Source of the DNA: Rhodospirillaceae bacterium
Lineage (GTDB): Bacteria; Pseudomonadota; Alphaproteobacteria; GCA-2721365
Direction of reading: 5' to 3'
Assembly (NCBI GenBank): GCA_002721365.1
Contig: PBKC01000102.1
Span: 1-58,609, forward strand
DNA: 58,609 bases
Made by a program: the position numbers and the translations under genes
Shown: positions 10,292 through 19,559 of the stretch, one piece after another
Numbering within the stretch: the stretch's first letter is position 1
Layout: every line of letters begins with the position of its first letter
The notes under the pieces: model-generated
What the model saw: only the letters and a program-made list of their open reading frames with translations
Database searches by the model: none
Told to the model about the DNA's origin: nothing

Positions 10292-11134
10292 ATGGTCCCC
10301 GTCATCACCCGATTTGCGCCCAGCCCCACGGGCTACATGCATCTCGGCCACGCTTTCGCTGCGCTGTTCGCGTGGACGGCGGCCCGCGAATCGGGCGGGC
10401 GGTTCATGCTGCGAATCGAGGACATCGACCCGTCGCGCTGCCGGCCCGAATTCGAGACCGCGATCTATCGGGACCTCGAATGGCTGGGCATCGATTGGGA
10501 CGGGCCGGTGCGGCGCCAGTCCGACGGCATGGACGACTACGGCGACGCGATTCGCGAGCTGGAGAAGATCGGCCTCGCCTATCCCTGCTTCTGCACGCGG
10601 AGCGACATCCGGGCCGAGATCAAGCAGGCCGGACATGCGCCGCACGGACCTGACGGCATCGTCTATCCGGGGACTTGCCGCGGCGTCACGGACGTCGACC
10701 GGCGTCTGCGGATCGCCCGTGGCGAGGGGCATGCGATCCGCATCGACATGGCGAAGGCGGTCTCCTTCACCGGCCCGCTGGTCTGGTATGACCGGGCGAA
10801 GGGCTTCGTCGACGCCGATCCGCTATCCGCTGGCGACGTCGTCCTGGCGCGAAAGGACGTGCCGACCAGTTACCACCTCGCCTCGGTGCTGGACGACCAT
10901 CTGCAGGGGGTGACGCTCGTCACCCGCGGCAACGACCTGTTCCACGCCACCCATGTTCATCGAGCGCTTCAGGCGCTGCTTCACCTGCGGGTGCCCGAAT
11001 ATCACCACCACGCCCTGATCACGGACGCCAACGGCATCCGCCTCGCCAAGCGGAACCGGGCGATGACCCTGCGCTCGCTCCGCCAAGCCGGCAAGTCGCC
11101 GGCGGAGGTTCGCGCGATGGTGGGATTCGACTGA
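10292..11134 (+). CDS. gluQ: Glutamyl-Q tRNA(Asp) synthetase
   Basis: Truncated glutamyl-tRNA synthetase paralogue that attaches glutamate to the queuosine base of tRNA(Asp). The class I signature FAPSPTGYMHLGHA is at the N-terminus, a zinc site is indicated by CFC (PCFCTRSD) and YPGTC, and the KMSKS-like loop is KRNRAMTL. At 280 residues it lacks the anticodon-binding domain, as expected for GluQRS. ATG 10292 (MVPVITRFAPSP) fits family N-termini better than an upstream ATG in frame at 10226. Confidence 0.92.
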   Translation: MVPVITRFAPSPTGYMHLGHAFAALFAWTAARESGGRFMLRIEDIDPSRCRPEFETAIYRDLEWLGIDWDGPVRRQSDGMDDYGDAIRELEKIGLAYPCFCTRSDIRAEIKQAGHAPHGPDGIVYPGTCRGVTDVDRRLRIARGEGHAIRIDMAKAVSFTGPLVWYDRAKGFVDADPLSAGDVVLARKDVPTSYHLASVLDDHLQGVTLVTRGNDLFHATHVHRALQALLHLRVPEYHHHALITDANGIRLAKRNRAMTLRSLRQAGKSPAEVRAMVGFD

Positions 11135-11149
11135 GCTCTGCCCGCCGCT

Positions 11150-11458
11150 TCAGACGGCGGTGACGACGGCCCGGACCGGGAAGATCCGGCGCAGCCGCCG
11201 TGCCAGATACTCGGCGCGGGCGGCGTCCATGTCGGTCATGCTCAGTTCGATATGCAGGGTGTCGCCTTCGACCGTGCTTTCCCAGTGGCTGGGGATCAGC
11301 CCCAGCGACGCGAACTGCTCCAGCACACGCGGCATTACCGAGCACTCGGCATCGGCATCGATGGCAAAACGGGCGACGGGGAAATGACGGACCGCGGCGC
11401 TATCGCCAAAGGCGGTCTGGACGGTGGCTTCAGAAACAGCCTGAACGTGATACGACAT
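11150..11458 (-). CDS. ACT-like small protein of unknown function
   Basis: About 102 residues from ATG 11458. The core (FAIDADAECSVMPRVLEQFA, then DTLHIELSMTD, then RRLRRIFPVRAVV) has the beta-alpha-beta-beta-alpha-beta rhythm and the L/V spacing of an ACT domain, like small regulatory subunits. No ligand or partner enzyme is visible nearby. Upstream in-frame ATGs at 11476 and 11548 are possible but lack ribosome binding sites. Convergent with gluQ at a 15-base spacing. The 306 bases upstream are A+T richer than the rest and include a CRP-type palindrome. Confidence 0.65.
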   Translation of the reverse strand: MSYHVQAVSEATVQTAFGDSAAVRHFPVARFAIDADAECSVMPRVLEQFASLGLIPSHWESTVEGDTLHIELSMTDMDAARAEYLARRLRRIFPVRAVVTAV

Positions 11459-11649
11459 GATCGACACTCGACTCATCGATAGTGGCAACAGAACGAACAG
11501 CGGTGACCCGGCCCTTTCTAAGGACCGGGACGCTAATTCGATCCGCACCGATGAGCAGATGTCTGATCATGCGTGGCAATTTAGGGCCTGAGTGGCCTGT
11601 GGTCAATGTGTTCGGAATCACAGGAAATCCGGACTCGTTTCCGGCTTCG

Positions 11650-11665
11650 TGTGACCCTGGTCACA
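11650..11665. promoter_or_regulatory. CRP-type palindrome TGTGA-N6-TCACA
   Basis: The 16-mer TGTGACCCTGGTCACA matches the CRP half sites exactly (TGTGA and TCACA with 6 bases between) and is a full inverted repeat with TGTGACC/GGTCACA arms. It lies in the 306-base gap 11459-11764, about 190 bases upstream of the ACT-like gene, which is the only gene reading away from the gap. The rest of that gap shows no gene; no clear -35/-10 pair was found. Confidence 0.45.
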
Positions 11666-11764
11666 TATCGCGTCTCGCAGTGCTGATACGAACGTGACAG
11701 TGGTTGCGAAAGGGCGGGAACTGCCCGCCGGCGGCATAGGCTGCCACGGCGACAACCGCATCCC

Positions 11765-12739
11765 TTACACGCCGTAATAGCCGCGATACCAGGCCACGAA
11801 CTTCGGCAGGCCGACCTCGATCGGCGTCGACGGCTCATACCCGAAATCGCGCCGGATATCCTCGATGTCGGCGTAGGTCTCCTTCACGTCGCCGGGCTGC
11901 ATCGGCTCCATGGTCTTGACCGCTTCCCGCCCGATCGCCTGTTCCAGCACGGCGATGAACTTCAGCAGCGGTTCGCTGCGGTTGTTGCCGATGTTGTAGA
12001 GGGCGTGCGGTGCGCCGGCGGTGGCCGCGGGCGGGCCGTCCAGAATGGCGACGACCCCGGCGACGATGTCGTCGATGAAGGTGAAGTCGCGCTTCATGTC
12101 ACCGTTGTTGAAGACCTTGATCGGCTTGCTGTTCAGGATCGCCTGGGTGAACAGGAACACCGCCATGTCCGGCCGGCCCCACGGTCCATAGACGGTGAAG
12201 AACCTGAGCCCCGTCGCCGGGATGCCGTAGAGGTGGCTGTAGGTGAAGGACATCAGCTCGTTCGACCGCTTGGTCGCGGCATAGAGCGAGACCGGGTTGT
12301 CGGTGCGGTCGCTGAGCGAGAACGGCAGACTGGTGTTGCCGCCGTAGACCGAGCTCGAACTCGCGTAGACGAGATGCTCGAAGCCGTCGACGCTGCGACA
12401 CATTTCCAGCATCACCAGATGGCCGACGAGGTTCGAATGGGCGTAGTCCATCGGGTGGTCGATGGAGTACCGTACGCCGGCCTGGGCGGCGAGATGGACC
12501 ACCCGCCGGAAGCGGTGCGTCTGGAACAGCGACCGCATCGCCGGCTCGTCGGCGATGTCCACGTGATGGAACTGGAATCCCGACTCGGGCTCCAGCTGCG
12601 CCAGCCGGTCTTTCTTCAGCGAAACGGCGTAGTAGCTGTTCAGACTGTCGATGCCGACCACCGACTCGCCGCGGGCGAGCAGGGCCTTGCAGACATGGTA
12701 ACCGATGAAGCCAGCGGCTCCGGTGACAAGAACGGTCAT
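11765..12739 (-). CDS. NAD-dependent epimerase, UDP-glucuronate 4-epimerase type
   Basis: Extended SDR of 324 residues. NAD-binding TGAAGFIG at residues 6-13; VVHLAAQAGVRYSI and the catalytic LYAATKRSNE (Tyr, Lys) are typical of UDP-glucuronate 4-epimerases (CapI/LspL group), as is LRFFTVYGPWGRPDMA. The protein would interconvert UDP-glucuronate and UDP-galacturonate for surface polysaccharide. It stands alone, without polysaccharide genes next to it. Confidence 0.88.
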   Translation of the reverse strand: MTVLVTGAAGFIGYHVCKALLARGESVVGIDSLNSYYAVSLKKDRLAQLEPESGFQFHHVDIADEPAMRSLFQTHRFRRVVHLAAQAGVRYSIDHPMDYAHSNLVGHLVMLEMCRSVDGFEHLVYASSSSVYGGNTSLPFSLSDRTDNPVSLYAATKRSNELMSFTYSHLYGIPATGLRFFTVYGPWGRPDMAVFLFTQAILNSKPIKVFNNGDMKRDFTFIDDIVAGVVAILDGPPAATAGAPHALYNIGNNRSEPLLKFIAVLEQAIGREAVKTMEPMQPGDVKETYADIEDIRRDFGYEPSTPIEVGLPKFVAWYRGYYGV

Positions 12740-12921
12740 GGCAGGGGCTTCAACGCGTTAGGAATTCAAAAGGTCGCGGATCATACTGGCATCAAACCGT
12801 AAACACATCCCTGCCGCACTTTTCTCATGCGGGGGCTGCATGACGGGCAGTCGCGGGGGACGTTGCCAGATAGGTCAGGCCTTATTACCTTTACGGCTGG
12901 GATCTGGGAGCTTTCCGAACG

Positions 12922-15900
12922 ATGACACTCGCCGCCGTCAACCTCGACGACAAGTACACGCTCGAATCCGGGCGCATCTACCTTACAGGAACCCAGGCGC
13001 TCGTTCGCCTGCCGTTGATGCAGCGCCAGCGCGATACAGCGGCCGGCCTGCACACCGGTTGCTTCATCTCCGGCTATCGCGGCTCGCCGCTCGGCCAGTT
13101 CGACATGGAGCTGTGGAAGGCGCGCCGTTTTCTCGAACGGAACCACATCCGGTTGCAGCCGGGGGTGAACGAGGATCTGGCCGCGACGGCCGTGTGGGGC
13201 AGCCAGCAGGTCAAGCTGCTGGGGCAGAGCGATTTCGACGGCGTGTTCGGCATCTGGTACGGCAAGGGGCCGGGCGTCGACCGCACCGGTGACGCTTTCC
13301 GCCACGCCAATCTCGCCGGGACCGCGCCCCATGGCGGCGTGCTGGCGCTGCTCGGCGATGACCATATGGCGAAGTCCTCGACCACCGCGCATCAGAGCGA
13401 ATACGCGATGGTCGACGCGATGATCCCGGTCCTCAATCCGGCGGGCGTCCAGGAGTTCCTCGACTTCGGCCTCTACGGCTGGGCCATGTCGCGGTTCGCC
13501 GGTTGCTGGGTCGGATTCAAATGCGTGACGCAGACGGTCGATAGCTCGGCCTCGGTCATCGTCGATCCGCACCGCATCGACATCGTCGTGCCGGAAGACT
13601 TCGCGATGCCGCCCGGCGGCCTTCATATCCGCTGGCCGGAAGACTTCCTCGCCCAGGAGGAACGCCTCCACCGCTACAAGATCCCGGCGGTGCGCGAATT
13701 CGCGCGTCTCAACAAGCTCGACCGCATCGTCTTCGACAGTCCGAAGGCGCGGCTCGGCATCATCACCGCCGGCAAGTCCTATCTCGACGTCCGTCAGGCG
13801 CTGGCCGACCTCGGCATCGACGAGAAGAAGGCCGCCGATCTCGGCATCCGCCTCTACAAGCCGACGATGACTTGGCCGCTGGAGCCCGAGGGGCTGCGCC
13901 GCTTCGCCCAGGGCCTCGAAGAGATCCTCGTCGTCGAGGAGAAGCGGCCGCTGATCGAGGACCAGGTCAAGGAGCTTCTGTTCAACGAGCAGACCTGTCC
14001 GGCGCGCGTCATCGGCAAGAAGGACGAGACCGGCGAGATGCTGCTGCCGTCGAACGGCGAGCTGATGCCCGACGGGATCGCCTTCGTCATCGCCGACCGC
14101 ATCGGCCGCTTCCACCGCGACGAATCGATCGCCGACCGGGTCGCCTATCTGCGCCGCAAGGGCCTGTTCGTCGCCGAGGTGAAGCCGAGCGACGTCAAGC
14201 GGACGCCCTATTTCTGCGCCGGCTGCCCGCACAACACGTCCACGCGCCTGCCGGACGGCAGCATCGGCATGGCCGGCATCGGCTGCCACTGGATGGCGCT
14301 GAACATGAACCGCAACACCTACACCTACACCCATATGGGCGGTGAGGGTGCCAACTGGGCCGGCGCGGCGCCGTTCTCCAAGCGCAAGCACATGTTCCAG
14401 AACGTCGGCGACGGGACCTATTTCCACTCGGGCTTCCTGGCGATCCGTTCCGCGGTCGCGGCCGGCGTCAACATCACCTACAAGATCCTCTACAACGACG
14501 CCGTCGCCATGACCGGCGGCCAGCCGGTCGACGGCCACCACACCGTCGCCCAGATCTCCCACCAGCTTCATGGCGAAGGCGTCGGCAAGATCGTCGTGGT
14601 GAGCGACGAGCCGAACAAATATCCGATCGGCGCCGACTTCGCGGCCGGCGTCACGATCCGCCATCGCAGCGAGCTCGACGCCGTCCAGCGCGAGATGCGC
14701 GATTGGCCGGGCGTGTCTGCGATCATCTACGACCAGACCTGCGCCACCGAGAAGCGCCGGCGCCGCAAGCGCGGCAAGATGGTCGACCCGGCGAAGCGGG
14801 TGTTCATCAACGACGCGGTCTGTGAAGGCTGCGGCGACTGCAGCGCCAAGTCGAACTGCGTCGCGGTGGTGCCGGTCGAGACCGAGTACGGCCGCAAGCG
14901 CGCCATCGACCAGTCGAGCTGCAACAAGGACTATTCCTGCCTGAACGGCTTCTGCCCGAGCTTTGTCACCATCGAAGGCGGCGGGCTCAGGAAGGCCGCG
15001 CCCCAGGGCGTGAAGGTCGTGTCGGGCGCCGCGGTGAAGCTGGAAACGCTGCCCGAGCCCACGCTTCCCTCGATCACCAGCCCCTATGCGATCCTGGTCA
15101 CCGGCATCGGCGGTACCGGCGTCGTCACCATCGGCGCGCTGATCGGCATGGCCGCGCATCTGGAAGGCAAGGGCTGCTCGGTCCTCGACATGACGGGTCT
15201 CGCCCAGAAGGGTGGCCCGGTGCTGAGTCATCTCCGCATCGCCGAGAAGGCCGATGATATCCACACGGTGGCCATCGGCACCGGCGGCGCCGATCTGGTC
15301 CTCGGCTGCGACCTGGTCGTGGCCGCGGGCAAGGACGCGCTGTCGAAGGTCGATCACGGGCATACCAGGGCGGTGGTGAACAGCCACGAGACCCCGGTTG
15401 CGGGTTTCATCCATAACCCCGATCTCGCCGTCAACGGCGAGGAGATGCAGGCCCTGATCGAAGAGACGGCGGGCAAGGGCAATGCGCGCTTCGTCGAAGC
15501 GACCCGCCTTGCCACCGCGCTGTTCGGCGACAGCATCGCCACCAACATGTTCATGCTTGGCTTCGCCTATCAGCAGGGCCTGATCCCGGTTTCGTCCGAG
15601 GCGCTGGAGAAGGCGATCGACCTCAACGGCGTTGCCGTCTCGATGAACAAGCGCGCCTTCGCTTGGGGCAGGCTCGCCGCTCACGACCAGAAGGCGGTCG
15701 AGGACGAGGCCGCGCCGCGCATCGTCGAGAACCCGGCGGCGGTGATGTCGAAGTCGCTGGACGAGGTGATCGCCCGGCGGATGGAGTTCCTCACCGCCTA
15801 TCAGGACCGCGCCTATGCCGAGCGCTATCTGGCGCTGGTCGCGCGGGCCCGTGACGCGGAAAAGACCAAGGCCAAGGGACGCAGCGGCTTCGCCGAGGCG

Positions 15901-16413
15901 GTCGCCCGGTACTACTTCAAGCTGCTGGCCTACAAGGACGAGTACGAGGTCGCCCGTCTGCACAGTGACAAGGATTTCCGGAAGAAGATCCGCGAGACCT
16001 TCGACGGTGACTACAAGGTCCGCTTCCACATGGCGCCGCCGCTGATCGCGCCCCGCGACCCGCAGACCGGCGAGCTCAAGAAGATGAGCTTCGGCCCGTG
16101 GATGATGGGCATGTTCGTGGTCCTCGCCGGCTTCAAGAGCCTGCGCGGCACCAAGCTCGACATCTTCGGCTACAGCGCCGAGCGCAAGATGGAGCGGCAG
16201 CTCATTACCGACTACGAGACGGTGGTCGAGGAGCTGATCGAAAAGCTGGATACCGACAATCATGCGGTGGCCGTGCAGATCGCCGAGATTCCCGAGCACA
16301 TCCGCGGCTACGGACATGTGAAGGACCGGCATCTCGCCGAGGCCAAGGCGCAGGAGGCCCGTCTGCTCGACGCCTTCCGCGCACCGCCCCAGCAGGCCGC
16401 CGCCGCCGAGTAA
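12922..16413 (+). CDS. Fused indolepyruvate-type ferredoxin oxidoreductase
   Basis: A 1163-residue thiamine-diphosphate, iron-sulphur 2-oxoacid oxidoreductase that decarboxylates aryl or branched 2-oxoacids to acyl-CoA with ferredoxin. Order: N-terminal PP-like domain (GCFISGYRGSPLGQFD), CAGCPHN motif (about 430), TPP-binding region (GEGANWAGAAPF to YNDAVAMTGGQP, about 470-535), a single 4Fe-4S motif CEGCGDCSAKSNC (about 635), then the gamma-type Rossmann domain (GIGGTGVVTIGALIG, about 720) and a C-terminal helical extension. The 182-base leader has no other gene. Stop and next start share one base, so it is coupled to the following SDR. Confidence 0.93.
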   Translation: MTLAAVNLDDKYTLESGRIYLTGTQALVRLPLMQRQRDTAAGLHTGCFISGYRGSPLGQFDMELWKARRFLERNHIRLQPGVNEDLAATAVWGSQQVKLLGQSDFDGVFGIWYGKGPGVDRTGDAFRHANLAGTAPHGGVLALLGDDHMAKSSTTAHQSEYAMVDAMIPVLNPAGVQEFLDFGLYGWAMSRFAGCWVGFKCVTQTVDSSASVIVDPHRIDIVVPEDFAMPPGGLHIRWPEDFLAQEERLHRYKIPAVREFARLNKLDRIVFDSPKARLGIITAGKSYLDVRQALADLGIDEKKAADLGIRLYKPTMTWPLEPEGLRRFAQGLEEILVVEEKRPLIEDQVKELLFNEQTCPARVIGKKDETGEMLLPSNGELMPDGIAFVIADRIGRFHRDESIADRVAYLRRKGLFVAEVKPSDVKRTPYFCAGCPHNTSTRLPDGSIGMAGIGCHWMALNMNRNTYTYTHMGGEGANWAGAAPFSKRKHMFQNVGDGTYFHSGFLAIRSAVAAGVNITYKILYNDAVAMTGGQPVDGHHTVAQISHQLHGEGVGKIVVVSDEPNKYPIGADFAAGVTIRHRSELDAVQREMRDWPGVSAIIYDQTCATEKRRRRKRGKMVDPAKRVFINDAVCEGCGDCSAKSNCVAVVPVETEYGRKRAIDQSSCNKDYSCLNGFCPSFVTIEGGGLRKAAPQGVKVVSGAAVKLETLPEPTLPSITSPYAILVTGIGGTGVVTIGALIGMAAHLEGKGCSVLDMTGLAQKGGPVLSHLRIAEKADDIHTVAIGTGGADLVLGCDLVVAAGKDALSKVDHGHTRAVVNSHETPVAGFIHNPDLAVNGEEMQALIEETAGKGNARFVEATRLATALFGDSIATNMFMLGFAYQQGLIPVSSEALEKAIDLNGVAVSMNKRAFAWGRLAAHDQKAVEDEAAPRIVENPAAVMSKSLDEVIARRMEFLTAYQDRAYAERYLALVARARDAEKTKAKGRSGFAEAVARYYFKLLAYKDEYEVARLHSDKDFRKKIRETFDGDYKVRFHMAPPLIAPRDPQTGELKKMSFGPWMMGMFVVLAGFKSLRGTKLDIFGYSAERKMERQLITDYETVVEELIEKLDTDNHAVAVQIAEIPEHIRGYGHVKDRHLAEAKAQEARLLDAFRAPPQQAAAAE

Positions 16414-17102
16414 TGGCCGGCGGAACCGCCGTTGTTGTCGGTGTCGGCCCCGGTCTCGGGGCGGCGCTGTGCCGGCGGTTCGCCGCTGAAGGAATGACGG
16501 TCGCCGCGGTCTCGCGCCGCGGCGACCCGGCCCTTGTCCCCGAAGCCCGCGCCTATGCCTGTGACAGCACCGACGAGGCGGCCGTCGAGAGCACGTTCTC
16601 GAAGATCGAAGCGGACATCGGCAGCCCCGGCCTCGTGGTCTACAACGCCGGCGCCTTCGTTCGCGGCAAGGTCACCGAGACTTCGGCCGAGACCTTCCGG
16701 CGGAACTGGGAGACGGGGTGCTTCGGCGGCTTCCTGGTCGGCAGTCGCGCCGCGCGGGCGATGCTGGCGGCGGGGAAAGGCGGCAGCATCATCTTCACCG
16801 GCGCGACGGCGTCGCTCCGCGGCGGTGCGGGCTTCGTCAATCTGGCGGTGGGTAAGTTCGGTCTCCGGGCGCTTGCGCAGAGCATGGCGCGGGAGCTGGG
16901 GCCGGAGGGCATCCACGTCGCGCACGTCATCATCGACGGCCAGATCCTCTCCGAACGCTACGCCCAACTCGCGGCCGAACGGCCCCAGGACGGTCTGCTC
17001 GATCCCGAGGCCATCGCCGCGTCCTACTGGCATCTTCATACCCAGCACCGCAGCGCCTGGACCCACGAACTCGATGTGAGGCCCTGGGTCGAGCGGTTCT
17101 GA
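16413..17102 (+). CDS. SDR-fold protein lacking the catalytic tyrosine
   Basis: A 229-residue Rossmann protein whose start ATG overlaps the TAA of the oxidoreductase by one base. Dinucleotide motif GVGPGLGAAL near residue 10, NAG motif in VVYNAGAFV. At the YxxxK site the sequence is FVNLAVGKFGLRAL: Lys is kept but Tyr is Leu. Such GPGLG-type SDRs are known but poorly characterised; classical redox catalysis may be lost or altered. Coupled expression suggests a role with the 2-oxoacid oxidoreductase. Confidence 0.82.
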   Translation: MAGGTAVVVGVGPGLGAALCRRFAAEGMTVAAVSRRGDPALVPEARAYACDSTDEAAVESTFSKIEADIGSPGLVVYNAGAFVRGKVTETSAETFRRNWETGCFGGFLVGSRAARAMLAAGKGGSIIFTGATASLRGGAGFVNLAVGKFGLRALAQSMARELGPEGIHVAHVIIDGQILSERYAQLAAERPQDGLLDPEAIAASYWHLHTQHRSAWTHELDVRPWVERF

Positions 17103-17157
17103 TCGCACGGCGGCGCGCGCTGCCGATTTCGCCGCCAGTTCCCGCTTTTTGAGTGTC

Positions 17158-17215
17158 ATTGCCGGGCTCGACCCGGCAATCTCTCGTCCGGTACACGATG
17201 CTCGGCTTGAGGCGG
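17158..17215. repeat. Family D palindromic units, tandem pair
   Basis: First unit: ATTGCCGGG (17158-17166), loop CTCGA, CCCGGCAAT (17172-17180). Second unit: an imperfect palindrome with ATGCTC and GAGCAT arms ending near 17220. Reading frame of the downstream MFS gene stays open through it, which creates a false N-terminal extension. A related unit with the same CTCGA loop is at 47295-47323. Confidence 0.65.
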
Positions 17216-17274
17216 AGCATGACGCCTGGATGATTTCGGTAGGTGGAGATGCCTCGCTCGGACGATCGGTCGTA

Positions 17275-18468
17275 ATGCCGTCTTCCCGACAGCCCGTGTT
17301 CGTCGCCGTGCTGATCGCGATCACCGCGATCGGGCCATTCTCGATGCAGATGTTCCTGCCCGCGATCCCGGTGATTCAGACCGAGTTCGGGGTGGAGTCC
17401 GGGACCGCGCAGCTCGCCCTCAGCCTGTCGATGGTGGCGATCGCGGTGACCAGCCTGATATTCGGGCCACTGTCGGACCGCTATGGGCGCAAGCCCGTGC
17501 TTCTCGTCGGTATGGGGTTGCTGATCACCGGCAGCGGGCTTTGCGCCCTTGCCGCCGACATCGGCGACTTGATCGTCGGGCGCATCCTTCAGGCGGCGGG
17601 CGGCGCATCGGGCATGGTGCTGGCCCGTGCGATCGTACGCGACGTCTATGGGGTCGAGCGCGCCGCCGGCATGATCGCCTATCTGATGATGGCGATGGTG
17701 GTAGCGCCGATGGTCGCCCCTATCTCCGGCGGACTGCTGATCGATTTCGTGTCCTGGAACGCGGTCTTCGTCGCCGTCGCTCTTGCGGGCGTGGTGGTCC
17801 TCTTCGCCGTTCAGATCCGCCTGACCGAGTCGCGACCGCACGCCCTTACTCCGCAGAGCTTCATGTCGATGTTGCTCGGTTTTCGCCGGCTTCTGTCGTC
17901 GCGTCTGTTCTGCGCCTATGCGCTGGCGGGAGCCTTCTCCACCTGCTTCTTCTTTTCCTTCATCTCCTACGCGCCCTACGTGATGGTACAGGTGCTCGAG
18001 CAGCCGGCGACCGCCTATGGTCTCTATTTCATGATGCTCGCGCTGGGCTATATGAGCGGGAACCTGGCCGCCGCCCGTATCTCGGCGCGGGTCGGCGTCA
18101 ACCGGATGATCCTGCTCGGCACCGCACTCAGCCTTTCGGCCGCAGCGGTGATGGCCGTGCTGGCCACCAGCCTGGAATGGACGCCGCTTGCCCTGTTCGC
18201 GCCGACGATGGTGGGCGTGTTCGGCAACGGGCTGGCTTTGCCCAATGCGCATGCCGGTGCGCTCGGCATCGATCCGGCCGCCGCGGGGACGGCTTCGGGC
18301 CTTACCGGGTTCCTCCAGATGGGGCTGGCCGCCGTGGTCGCACAGGCGGTCGGTACGATGCAGGATGGGACCCCTTATCCCATGATCGCCTTCATGGTGC
18401 TGAGCGCGGGCTCCGCCTTCGCTATGATCGTCCTGGTACTCCGGACGGTGCGTCGGCAACCGGAATAG
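17275..18468 (+). CDS. Bcr/CflA-type MFS multidrug exporter
   Basis: Major facilitator of about 397 residues with 12 predicted helices. The MFS loop 2-3 motif is GPLSDRYGRKPVLL (about residues 65-78), and FSMQMFLPAIPVIQ at the first helix is characteristic of the Bcr/CflA drug:H+ antiporters. ATG 17275 (MPSSRQPVF) is preferred: an earlier GTG start at 17149 would translate the palindromic repeat, and ATG 17230 is a third option. No divergent regulator is present. Followed after 50 bases by the exported protein gene. Confidence 0.87.
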   Translation: MPSSRQPVFVAVLIAITAIGPFSMQMFLPAIPVIQTEFGVESGTAQLALSLSMVAIAVTSLIFGPLSDRYGRKPVLLVGMGLLITGSGLCALAADIGDLIVGRILQAAGGASGMVLARAIVRDVYGVERAAGMIAYLMMAMVVAPMVAPISGGLLIDFVSWNAVFVAVALAGVVVLFAVQIRLTESRPHALTPQSFMSMLLGFRRLLSSRLFCAYALAGAFSTCFFFSFISYAPYVMVQVLEQPATAYGLYFMMLALGYMSGNLAAARISARVGVNRMILLGTALSLSAAAVMAVLATSLEWTPLALFAPTMVGVFGNGLALPNAHAGALGIDPAAAGTASGLTGFLQMGLAAVVAQAVGTMQDGTPYPMIAFMVLSAGSAFAMIVLVLRTVRRQPE

Positions 18469-18518
18469 GGAAGCTGTGGCGCCGCCGGGCATCAGGGAAC
18501 GGAAACGGAGGGCTGAAA

Positions 18519-19424
18519 GTGCGACATCTGTTGATGGCATCGGTCGCGGCAACCGTGCTGCTGACCGCCGTGACCGCCCAGGCGGAATCCGCCGACGACC
18601 GGATCTCGGCACTGGTCGACGAAATCAGGCGCCTGGCTGACGAAGCGGAACGCGACCGGGCGGCTGACGCTCCCTTCATCCGCGAACTGCGCGATCTCGC
18701 GCGTCGCTATGACTGGCCGTGGCGACAGACCCTGATCCGGGAGGATTTCCGACGGGGCAACCTGCCGGAAAGCTGGGTGATCGATTCGGGGCGGTTCAGC
18801 ATCGATCCCGGTGACGGCCTCCGCGCGGCCGCGTCCACGTCGGTCGCCGCCGCGCCGAACGAGCCGCAGGAGCAGAAGCGGTCGTCGAGCGATACGGACG
18901 TCGCCCTCGCCATTCTCGGCAATCTTCTCGATCAGGTCGGACGCCAGCAGGGACAAGGGCAGGAGAGTACGGGCGAGACCGCGGCTACCGAGACCGTGTC
19001 GACCACCAGCAGCCTGCATGTCCCGCAGGCGATCACCAATGCCTTTGCGATCCAGATGACGATCGCGGTTCAGCCGCCGGGGGGAACCCTGGTTCTGGGC
19101 CCGTATCAGGGGGCGGCGCGCGACCTGGGCTACCGTCTGGTCTATGCCCCCGGCTCGGACCGTCCGGTAGAGCTGTTGCGGGTCGGCAGCCGCGGCTCGT
19201 CGATCGTCGACAGTGCTGGCGGCAGTCTGGATACGGCCGATGCGGGCGAGCATACGCTGCTTTGGACCCGCGACGCCCAGGGACAGATGGTGGTGAGCGT
19301 CGACGACCGCGAGTTGATCCGGGTGATCGACCGTGGCTTCAAGGACGCCTTCCAGGGCCTCAGCCTGACCATCGAGGACGGCACCTTCACGATCGCCGAC
19401 ATGGCGGTGGACGGCGCGTCCTGA
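18519..19424 (+). CDS. Exported protein of unknown function
   Basis: Starts at GTG 18519 with GGAGGG 6 bases upstream; 301 residues. Residues 1-22 look like a signal peptide (LLMASVAATVLLTAVTAQA, cleavage after AQA). A short helical region follows (ISALVDEIRRLADEAER), then DFRRGNLPESWVID, which resembles the opening strand of concanavalin/LamG-like beta-sandwich domains, a low-complexity Gln/Ser/Thr linker (about 120-165) and a C-terminal beta-rich part (GYRLVYAPGSDRPVELLRVG). I do not recognise the family. The function is unknown; periplasmic or surface location is inferred. Confidence 0.7.
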   Translation: MRHLLMASVAATVLLTAVTAQAESADDRISALVDEIRRLADEAERDRAADAPFIRELRDLARRYDWPWRQTLIREDFRRGNLPESWVIDSGRFSIDPGDGLRAAASTSVAAAPNEPQEQKRSSSDTDVALAILGNLLDQVGRQQGQGQESTGETAATETVSTTSSLHVPQAITNAFAIQMTIAVQPPGGTLVLGPYQGAARDLGYRLVYAPGSDRPVELLRVGSRGSSIVDSAGGSLDTADAGEHTLLWTRDAQGQMVVSVDDRELIRVIDRGFKDAFQGLSLTIEDGTFTIADMAVDGAS

Positions 19425-19504
19425 CGGACCCGATACGCGAACCTGTCGATGGTGAGAGGTTCGTCATCGATCGGGCTTCCGGTTGGTCGACGGTTCCCCT
19501 AACG

Positions 19505-19534
19505 AAAAGCGCCCGGCGGTATCCCGCCGGGCGC
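19505..19534 (-). terminator. Rho-independent terminator of the Bax-inhibitor gene
   Basis: GCGCCCGGCGG (19509-19519) and CCGCCGGGCGC (19524-19534) form an 11-bp stem with loop TATC. On the minus strand the stem is followed by TTTT (complement of 19505-19508). It lies 26 bases after the stop of the minus-strand gene. Confidence 0.85.
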
Positions 19535-19559
19535 TCCTGGTTCTGGTTCGCGAGGGCGC

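Noticed and set aside
12781..16332. A 1183-codon open frame on the minus strand
   Set aside because: It is fully antisense to the fused 2-oxoacid oxidoreductase. Its translation has the His/Asp/Arg/Gly-rich bias of antisense frames in G+C-rich genes and no domain motif.
17541..18518. Open plus-strand frame upstream of the exported protein
   Set aside because: It is an alternate frame of the MFS gene. The real start of the exported protein is GTG 18519 with a ribosome binding site and a signal peptide.
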